Source: Vesta saturnalis
Taxonomy: Eukaryota; Arthropoda; Insecta; Coleoptera; Lampyridae
DNA: 64,000 nucleotides
Direction of reading: 5' to 3'
Assembly (NCBI GenBank): GCA_036346205.1
Contig: JARFJB010000524.1
Coordinates: 2,907,501-2,971,500, forward strand
Of this stretch, positions 56,290 to 64,000 are shown piece by piece. The notes beneath the pieces are model-generated. The model saw only the letters and a program-made list of their open reading frames with translations. It made no database searches and was not told the DNA's origin. Both the position numbers and the translations under genes were made by a program. The first letter of the stretch is position 1; each line of letters starts with the position of its first letter.

Positions 56290-57020
56290 GGGTTGTAGTA
56301 TGGCTCTGGTCTACTTTTAGCATAGACAACAACCTGTCATTCTTTTTGTTTCCATAAACTGATCCTATTTTTATATTCCTAAGAAATGTAATATGATACA
56401 CCTGCAGGTCATTAATTACTCTTTGACCTTGAAAACTCTATATTTAGATTTCTAAGAATTGTAGTACGATGGCCTAGCAATTTATATTTTTAGCTTTAAA
56501 GTTTGATCTAAATGTGTCCTTGATTTGAGTACCTCGTACATGCTTAAACTTGTTAAATACCCACCTTGTCCTACTTTTAGAAACACTAAGAAGATACCCC
56601 TGCAGGTCAATAACATTTGACCTTGACCACCCTATTTTTAGACTTCTAAGAATTGTAATATGATGATGACATTGCAATTTCTATTCTCACCCCACTGTGG
56701 TTTATATAACAAAAATGTGTTTCACTTAAGTACCTATGACAACATGTTTAAACTTGTTAAATACACACCTACTTTTAGTTTAGTAAATTATTTCACCTTG
56801 ACCCAATTTAGTCAATATAAGCACCATTTGACCTTGGTCTACTTTTTAGCATAGACAACAACTCGCATTCTTCTTTTTTCCATGAATTGATTCTATTTTT
56901 ATACTTCTAAGAAATGTCATACGATACCCCTACAGGTCAATAACCTTTGACTTTGACCACACTATTTTTAGACTTCTAAGAATTGTAATATGATGATGAC
57001 ATTGCAATTTCTATTTTTAG
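56290..57020. repeat. family-B terminal repeat array, right (inverted)
   Basis: Three imperfect units, inverse of those at 24395-24930: CTACTTTTAGCATAGACAAC, CATTCTTTTTGTTTCCATAAAC, CTAAGAAATGTAATATGATAC, CCTGCAGGTCAATAAC, TTTGACCTTGACC. The array stops at about 57020, where a piggyBac relic begins. Confidence 0.65.
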
Positions 57021-57036
57021 CTTCTGACTTTGAAAT

Positions 57037-57653
57037 GTGATGAGTTACCAAAAACCCGAGCTTGATTTTGCTCTATCAAGAGTAGCAAAGTGGAAAGATT
57101 CACAATTCATAACCCTGCTGAAACAGAGGATTTTACGGCGCAACCAAACAGGCGAAAAAGTACCCGTAAATTGTCCTAAAATGATATCATGTTATAGGAA
57201 ATACATGGGCGGGGTGGACTATTTTGACAAATACATGTCATTTTACATCGATCATAAATCTAGACGATGGTGGATCAAAATATGTTATACTTAATAGACG
57301 TTTTTGTTGAGTTCCTACACCTTCTACAGATTATCAGCGAGAAAACGAAAGAAAAAAGTCAGTTGAAATTTAAATAATTATTGGTAAATCAACTTATAAA
57401 CATTTTTTCAGAAAAAAAAACTAATTTTTGTCCTGCTAACCGCGAAAAAAAAACCAACCCTGATGGCATAAAAACGATGCAAAATGTTATCAGACTTTTG
57501 AACGTAAGCGATCATACGCCCACAGCGATTAAAACTTATAGAAGGTGCGCTCGTTGTAGTACCAAAACCAAGAAGAAACGAAGCAACATAATTTGTTCAA
57601 CCTGTAATGTCGGCCTATGTAAAAATTGTTTTACCCCATTCCTTAAGTCTTAG
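57037..57653 (+). pseudogene. piggyBac (PGBD4-like) transposase, C-terminal relic
   Basis: The first fragment (57037-57294) holds CYRKYMGGVDYFDKYMSFY and HKSRRWWIKI, which include the third catalytic Asp and the conserved Arg-Arg-Trp-Trp. After a break, 57381-57653 holds the Cys-rich finger CARCSTKTKKKRSNIICSTC...CKNCF. The first two catalytic Asp regions are absent upstream. It is a different lineage from the element at 1795-4160. Confidence 0.8.
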
Positions 57654-57914
57654 TTTACGTAAGTTGTTTTATACATTTGTGTAAAGGTATTAGTTTAATT
57701 TGGTACTTGATAAACATTTTGTACTTTTATAATAAAAAAAGACACTTGTTTTCTTAATATTAGTGAAGGTGCTTTGGTATGTGTGAATCCTTGGGATATT
57801 GCAGGCTCGAATTCCATTAATATAAGTGATTTGATTGTAATCTCACTATACATATTTAGAATTTACATCAGTTCTACATACATAAAGACAAAATTTACAT
57901 CGATTGGGGCTTGT

Positions 57915-57985
57915 ACTTCGATAGCGCAGTTGGTATCGCGGTACCCTGGCAATGTACAGGTCGTAGGTTCAAATCCAACTCGAGG
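57915..57985 (+). repeat. tRNA-derived repeat, diverged
   Basis: TAGCGCAGTTGGT A box, GTACCCTGGCAATGTAC anticodon arm (loop changed to CTGGCAA) and GGTTCAAATCC B box, with the same 3' AAACTTTTT tail and the same CATCGATTGGGGCTTG 5' flank as at 53.87 kb. Confidence 0.65.
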
Positions 57986-58476
57986 TAAACTTTTTTTATG
58001 TATTTAATAAAATTAATAATAATTTTTAGTTACACTTCTTTTCTATTTCATGCACATGGGAAATTATTTTTCCAGTGAACTTGTAGGAATAGTCGTCTCA
58101 CCAAAAGTCTTTTGGGATAATAATTTCGTCTTAAAATATTATTTGCCAACTCACTAGCGTATCACGCGGAGAGGTAACTTAGGCTAGTAAAATTGAATAT
58201 TTTTTAATTAACTTAATTATTGTAAAAGATAAACATCGTTAAAATAAAAGAATGTTCCAAACAAATATCATTATTGTTAAGAATTTCTGAAAATTTACCA
58301 TTACTAATTCGTAATTAATGTTGAAACTGCAAATTACTCCATTAGCATAATGCTAATTAGAACTTATTAATGACCACTTGCTTTGCTTATGAATGTGGAA
58401 TCAATTTTCCATTTTGCCATTATACTGTAAACAATAATTTGTAACGGTTGTAGTGATTGTGTAGTTTTATACTAAA

Positions 58477-58771
58477 ATGGAAGAAAGTTTTGTTTTAACT
58501 GAAGACGAGAACTTTATTGAAAATTTGCACAGTTATAGTGCAACTTCGGAAAGATTACACAACATTTTCTTAATTGTCATATTTTAACTGTTATTATTAC
58601 AGAGTAGATCATATGTTATGAGAAAATTATACAAACCACACTAATAAAACTATTTTAGAGTACTGGGAATACGAACGAGTGCTTGATGTTAGTGACATTA
58701 CTTTAAATACGTGTTTGTCACCAGAAGACGATGCCGACCTAGACGATGAGTGGATAGACAATTTATTTTAA
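58477..58771 (+). CDS. small acidic two-exon gene
   Basis: ATG at 58477 opens MEESFVLTEDENFIENLHSY. A downstream exon after TATTTTAG (58658) encodes YWEYERVLDVSDITL and an acidic end DDADLDDEWIDNLF with TAA at 58771. The donor is not clear; if unspliced, the first frame ends near 58587. The very acidic C-terminus with Trp recalls that of the 1184-1781 gene. Function unknown, possibly transposon-associated. Confidence 0.35.
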
Positions 58772-59600
58772 ATGTTCATAATTCTGCGATCTTTAATTAC
58801 GCAATAATTATTAATAAAAAAATTATTTACTACATACTTGTTCATTTTTTTTAAATTTGTATTAAAATAGTTAAAATAGTATATAATAATAATACTAGGT
58901 GAGCGTGGTGATGGCGAATTTATTAATAATAAATTTATTCAAATAAGTTTTTCACTTTTTTTTATATGACAAAAGGTATTACGCCAATGAGTGCTCCCGC
59001 GCTTTATTTGGTGACAAATTTAAATGGCAGCCATATTGCAGAGGTCTAATTACTCGTGAAATGCAGTATATCTGCCGGAACTCATTGCAATCATTTTGAA
59101 CTAGCAACCAAAGTTATTCATGCGTTTATATTGGCACAGAGTACACCCTAGATTTGAAAAAACCCCATACACAAAAATCGCACTAATTTAAGTCCGGCGA
59201 TTTAGGTGGCCATTGAAAAAAATAAAAACCAATGAACTTGACAACTTGTAGAGTTACAATATGTCTTAACTTATTGACAAACGTGTCAGGGGTGATGATA
59301 GAATATCATTAATTGCTTAATAAAATACTTTTGGGGGGGTAATGGTGTATTTTAAATGATACAATCTAAACGTTTCGATAACACACAGTTAGTTATCTAC
59401 GTCAGTAGTAATATCTATTAAAATTCTTAAAGATATTGTAAACCATTTTGTCAAAGTATAATTTAAAATAAACCATTAAAAACCCAAAAAGGATAAGTAT
59501 TTTATTATGTGTGATAATGATGAAAGTTTACATTTTCATATCATTAATTGCTATTTGGATAGTTCCATATTTGTTTTAATTAGAAGTAAAATTTTAGTTT
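58772..59600. other. no recognisable gene
   Basis: AT-rich. It probably includes the 5' non-coding part of the transposon relic that follows. Confidence 0.4.
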
Positions 59601-59615
59601 ACATTTCTTTGAAAA

Positions 59616-60273
59616 ATGGTTTCGTTTACTGCTAAAGAATGTACAGATATACGTTTGATTTATGGGGAAGTTCGGTGTAATGCTCAAGAGGCACAACGTA
59701 GAAATGCATAAAAATTTCCTGAAAGAATGTATCCCACTCATACCACCTTTACAGCCCTTCATCAAAGATTACGGGAAAATGGATCAGTGTTTACTAAAAA
59801 AAATAAAACGGGTAGACATTCAGTTGTAACGGAAGAATTTGAAGAAGCTGTCCATCCTGGAATTCCTAAAACATCAATTAATCGAATTACGCACAAAGGG
59901 AACTTATACCCATTTCATTTTAAAAAGTACATGCTATGTTGGAGGGTGATTTCCCTGCTCGATTAGAATTTTCCAATTAGTTGAGAAATAAAAAAATTGA
60001 GGACCTTACTTTTTTCCCGCATCTTATTTTCGGATTAATCAACTTTCACCAAAGACGGGATTGATAGTCTGCACAATTCACTATTAATACGTTGGAGATA
60101 ATTCTCATGTTGTGAAACACATGAAACATCAACATAGGTTCAGCATTAATGTGTGGATTGGACTTTTTCTTGAGAATGTTTTACCCACGTTACTAAAAGA
60201 GGTTCCTCTAAATATTCGGCAAGGCATGTGGTATATGCACGATAGGTGGCCGGCTCATTTTAATAGAAATTAA
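59616..60273 (+). pseudogene. DDE transposase relic (IS630/Tc-like, DUF4817-type N-terminus)
   Basis: ATG 59616: VSFTAKECTDIRLIYGEVRC, an in-frame TAA at about 59709, then FPERMYPTHTTFTALHQRLR, the helix-turn-helix with the Phe-Pro-Arg linker typical of arthropod DDE transposases. Later fragments: KTSINRITHKGNLYPFHF, HQHRFSINVWIG and the second-Asp region MWYMHDRWPAHF at about 60228-60263. Many frame breaks and a large internal deletion in the catalytic domain. It is cut off at 60273 near a tRNA-like foldback element. Confidence 0.65.
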
Positions 60274-60293
60274 ATAGAACTTTATGAATCAGA

Positions 60294-60608
60294 CGCTAGG
60301 TTTCACACATGACCTGACTGAATTTAAATTTATTTGCATACAAATTAAATTTAAATCGAGTGAGATTCACTCCCTTGGTAGCGTAGTTGATAAGGCAGTT
60401 CTATAGCAAAGAAAAGATTATGGGTTCGAATCGCACTCGAGGAATTCTTTTTCTGTATGTATTTTTAAATTTTAATTTACATAGAATTTGTGTATTCAAT
60501 GAACTTTGTTCAAAAAATAATTCCCTCTATAGTTTACTATGAACGTTGCTTTCGCAAATAAATTTAAAATCAGTCATGTACATGTCATGTGTGAAACCTA
60601 GCGAATTG
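60294..60608. mobile_element. foldback element carrying a tRNA-like unit
   Basis: CGCTAGGTTTCACACATGAC at about 60295 and its inverse GTCATGTGTGAAACCTAGCG at about 60583-60603 begin about 50-bp inverted repeats, which also include TTTAAATTTATTTGC. Inside is a tRNA-like unit. It abuts the DDE transposase relic. Confidence 0.65.
60371..60442 (+). repeat. tRNA-derived repeat inside foldback element
   Basis: TAGCGTAGTTGAT A box, TATAGCAA loop, GGTTCGAATCG B box. The anticodon stem is degraded. Confidence 0.6.
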
Positions 60609-60679
60609 CGGGCTCTCATGACATAAGTACAAAAAGTTGACTGTGATCATTAATAGGTAAAGCTAGTGTACATCGGTAC

Positions 60680-60860
60680 TAATATAAAAAAACGCATACA
60701 AATTAAGTTTAAATCGAGTGAGATTCGCTCCGTCGATAGCGTAGTTGGTAACGCAGTTCTCTAGCAACGAACAGATCGTGGGTTCCAATTCCACGCGAGG
60801 AATTATTTTTCTGTATGTATTTTTAAATTTTAATTTTAATTTACATATATTATTATATAT
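60680..60860 (+). repeat. partial second copy of tRNA-like unit
   Basis: Direct repeat of the 60340-60470 interior (CATACAAATTAAGTTTAAATCGAG, tRNA-like at 60729-60800, CTGTATGTATTTTTAAATTTT) without the terminal inverted repeats. Confidence 0.65.
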
Positions 60861-61054
60861 ATTCTTCCTGCACTATGGTACGTGTGTCAACAAAAACGAA
60901 CAACAGGTATCAACATTTTCTATATATTTCGACTACAGTTGTAGTCATCATCAATGGAAATTTAACAATAAAAAGAACGAAAATTAATATTGAAGACCGC
61001 CCCCAAATTATCTGCCATAATGCTTTCTTTTATATCTAAATAAATAACTTCAAA

Positions 61055-61510
61055 GCCCACAATACCTGAATTTGAGTCATATCCGTTTTTAAACACGATA
61101 ATTTCCAATTTCTGATCCGCCATGTTGAATTTTATAATTTTGACACATAATTTATTCTTAGCGATCTTAAAAACTCTCAATATCCAACTTTCCAAAAATT
61201 TTGAACCCTAAAAACGGTGTGCCACTGTCAGTTTTTAATTTTTTTTGTTTAGATAATGTTTTACAAATTAAAAAAGTTGCAAAATTGATCATTAGCCCAC
61301 AATACCTGCATTTTAGTCACATCGGATTTTAAATGCGATAATCCCCCATTTTTGAACTGCCATTTTGAATTTTTAAATTTTGGCAAATGATTTATTCTTG
61401 GGGATCGTAAGAACCTCCAATGCTCGACTTTGAAAAAAATCGGTTGATAAATTAAAAAATGCACAATTTTGCACCCTAAAAACGATGCGCCACTGGTTAT
61501 TATATATTTT
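61055..61510. repeat. diverged tandem pair of about 230 bp
   Basis: AGCCCACAATACCTG...AGTCA...CGATAAT...CCATTTTGAA...CCCTAAAAACG(G/A)TG(T/C)GCCACTG occurs at 61055-61230 and 61293-61495. A third fragment, CCCTAAAAATGCCCGCCATTGG, lies at 61603. Confidence 0.75.
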
Positions 61511-61719
61511 CTTATTTTCAAATTATATAAAAGTTATTAGTTATTTTAATTGTGTAACTTTTCAAAATTTGAAGCCAAGAATTTTTTTAGTTTGCTGATC
61601 CCCTAAAAATGCCCGCCATTGGTTGTATTTTGCTTATTAACGAACTTAACCTAGATTTTATGGCAATGAATTTTTATACCAAATTTTATATCGATAGCTT
61701 TAATGGTTCAAAAGATATC

Positions 61720-61778
61720 CTGCACATACACGCACGCACACACGCACCCACACACGCACGCACCCGCACGCACGAATG
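61720..61778. repeat. CACGCA microsatellite
   Basis: ACACGCACGCACACACGCACCC-type run. Confidence 0.85.
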
Positions 61779-61799
61779 TCCGTCCGCCCGCTCGCCCGG

Positions 61800-62900
61800 T
61801 ATACCGTTTGTTAGTATTTCAATTGTGCTCAATTGTGTTTTAGTACAAACCATTTGCGCTTTTCTGGTTTCGGAGATATTCTTAAAAAACGCGGAGGGGC
61901 TAAAAAAATATTAACCCTCCAAAATTTCATAATTTAAGTTAATAATTTGCGGCTCCTATTTGGCGAAGATTCCTAACATCTTTTCGCTTCAGTTCAATTC
62001 ACAACTAATTCCTCAAAAATTGAGGACAAAGGTACAATAACAATTAAGTTGGAAATCGTCAACACCGCTTCAATATGTCAATGAAACTTTGCATGAGCCT
62101 CCTATATCGTGAGTGTATAAAATAGGTTGACCCTTGTAAATTTGGTTAAGGTCATTTGGCATCCGTACTATCAGCAATTTTGGTTTGTGTACCAATTTTG
62201 TTGGAAAAACTACGAAACTCGTTTTATGGAAGGCTAAGAAGTGATCAATATACTTATTGGTATCAATATGTATGGCCAAATGATATTAAAATCATTATTT
62301 ATGCACTAATTGGTTGAGAACAACTAATCTCATTGTTTTCACGTCCAAGAAGTCAACCTTATCGAAAATTTGTACCTCAAATATGACAAAATCGTTATTT
62401 AAGCACCAAGTTGTTCATCGTATCCTTCCAGTTGTGAAGAAGTGAGCATCCATTAGGTCCATTATTGATTATTTACAAACATTCAGACCCTGCAATGAGT
62501 AGAAGGTTTTATAAGAGATAAAGGTCGTTCATCCAATTTACTAAATAATGATGTTAGTCAAATTAGAATAGGAATGTTACATGACAATCATAAAATAAAT
62601 ATCACTATTTCCTTAGGTAATAATCCGCTGTTTCTCTCTCTATTTTGAGGCCTTATAAACAAAATTTTAAAGTCGCCAATGTAAAAATGAAATGTTTGTC
62701 CCGAAAATGGCAAGATATGGTTATTACTGGAGAAAAAAAAAACACCGCCTCGTTTTTATATCATTTAATCCGTCTCAATACTAAAAATGTAAAAATAAAA
62801 AATAAGTCTTTCCTATATTTCTTCATTCCAAACGCATGCAAATTTCAAAGTAAACAAACAAAATATTAAAGTTATTTAGTTAATGCTCTGTAATTTTTCA
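61800..62900. other. no recognisable gene
   Basis: AT-rich. Open frames of 69-74 codons show no motif. Confidence 0.45.
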
Positions 62901-62905
62901 AAGTT

Positions 62906-63480
62906 ATGGTCGATCCACCCAAGGAGGTCGAGTCCATTTTAAACGTTAACGAGGAAGTTACGGTAGTAAACTGGATTAGACCCGATGATGGGGTAGATCA
63001 GCTTAATACTGTTAATGTCGTCTTGGCAGCTTATAGAACCACCAATGCTCGCCTCGTGTTGTATAGTTACCTGGAAAGGCTTGCTGAACGGGTTCTGCAC
63101 TTTGATACAGACTCCGTGATTTTTACTCCTGGCACTAACGGAGTTCGTAAGTGAGGGTCTTAAGAATTACGCGTACAATGTGTTTTGTACACTTAAAAAT
63201 GAATATTCAACCGTCTGTAAATCTAAGGGCATCACCTTAAATTATAAAAATTCTCTATTAATTTTGATACGCTAAAGGCTTTAGTGTTAGACGGTATCGA
63301 ATCCATGTACGCGCAAACTGACCGTAAAATTGTTAGTACAGCCGTATATACGAGGTTGTATTAAGGCCAAAGTGCAAGATTTACCTGGTTCAGTACAATA
63401 AACGTCGCCAAAAGGAGGACGTTTATGATACACTCCCTTACGGTTACGTGGCTCACACATGGGTTTACGGTCGTACTCCA
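62906..63480 (+). pseudogene. type B DNA polymerase C-terminal fragment (Polinton or virus-like)
   Basis: ATG 62906 with LNTVNVVLAAYRTTNARLVL then LAERVLHFDTDSVIF: the motif C Asp-Thr-Asp-Ser at 63104-63115 and the preceding conserved helix of viral type B polymerases. After a stop at 63152 and frame shifts, NYAYNVFCTLKNE, SKGITLNYKNS and a terminal DTLPYGYV follow in order, all C-terminal to motif C. The polymerase core N-terminal to this is absent. It is a different lineage from the polymerase at 42395-46010, so a third virus-like element is represented. Confidence 0.75.
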
Positions 63481-63559
63481 GTCTTAAAAATCCCGTTCGG
63501 CGGTCACGTGACTATACTCATCGCCATACCCTACCTTGTATATTTTAGCCCTGTGATTT

Positions 63560-63775
63560 TAATTTTATATTTTAGTTTATAATACACGATACCCGGTCTT
63601 TCGCTTTAGGTCTTTTTAATATTTTAACTGTTTTCATCATTACCACGTATATTTTAACCCAATGACTTATTTTTTAGATATGTTTTAATTTATAACATGT
63701 GATAGCTGTAATTATAGGTTCTTTTAATGCTTTAACTGTTTTAAACTTTACACCCCAACGAGTTTAATTTTAGAT
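63560..63775. repeat. two diverged copies of a TTTAACTGTTTT-containing unit
   Basis: TTTTAGTTTATAATAC...CTTTAGGTCTTTTTAATATTTTAACTGTTTT (63570-63640) and TTTTAATTTATAACAT...TTATAGGTTCTTTTAATGCTTTAACTGTTTT (63685-63755) are direct repeats with a period near 115 bp. Confidence 0.6.
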
Positions 63776-64000
63776 GTATATTCTATATTATAATATAGTT
63801 TAAATGATTTGTGTCTGCGTGTGTGTATGTATGTATCCGTCTACGTGTAATCTTAACGTATCATTAGAAACGCATTACTCTGTATAGGTTTCTTCGTTGC
63901 CCAATTACAGTAATCAGTTGGTTGCATATTGAAAATTCGAATAACTTATTGAATCATCACCAACCCACTCTGACTGCTGTCAGCTTTCATCCACACTTAT

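Overview
This is a gene-poor, AT-rich stretch of an animal nuclear genome built almost entirely of transposable elements and simple repeats. Spliced small genes with short introns, piggyBac, gypsy-like and LINE relics, tRNA-derived repeats and Polinton/Maverick elements point to a metazoan. The Polinton family and the gypsy gag type suggest an arthropod; the species cannot be named from sequence alone. I see no clear single-copy host gene.

Layout. 1-4.2 kb: a foldback/MITE-like element inside TA microsatellite, a tiny three-exon gene, and a complete piggyBac element (TTAA duplications, 13-bp inverted ends) with a frameshifted transposase. 5-6.7 kb: long TG-type minisatellites. 7-16.4 kb: dispersed repeats, a 328-bp tandem duplication carrying tRNA-like units, a broken Myb/SANT-like exon and a 133-bp minisatellite. 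16.4-19.6 kb: hexanucleotide minisatellite with higher-order structure and a duplicated block carrying the 5' end of a gypsy-like gag. 19.4-23.1 kb: gypsy-like gag-protease-RT relic and a LINE RT relic. 24.4-28.7 kb and 54.2-57.0 kb: two arms of an old Polinton-like element (family B), with inverted terminal repeat arrays, a packaging ATPase, a gutted integrase and other small genes. 33.0-49.9 kb: a structurally complete Polinton/Maverick (family A) of 16,885 bp with 540-bp terminal inverted repeats and a near-perfect 6-bp target duplication. 57-64 kb: a second piggyBac relic, a small acidic gene, a DDE transposase relic, more tRNA-like repeats and a fragment of another type B DNA polymerase.

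Polinton A holds the expected module: retroviral-type integrase with chromodomain, A32/FtsK-like packaging ATPase, adenain-type protease, pVI/pX-like, penton-like and double-jelly-roll major capsid genes, and protein-primed DNA polymerase B. Nearly every gene carries one or more single-base frameshifts or in-frame stops, so it looks like a recent but inactivated copy, or one affected by assembly indels. Between the polymerase and the right end lie accessory genes I cannot match to the core set: an ankyrin-like protein with a fivefold LSP...EF...W repeat, and a spliced Pro/Ser-rich then acidic gene. Removing Polinton A from the interval between the family-B arms leaves about 15.8 kb, a typical Polinton length, so A may be nested inside B.
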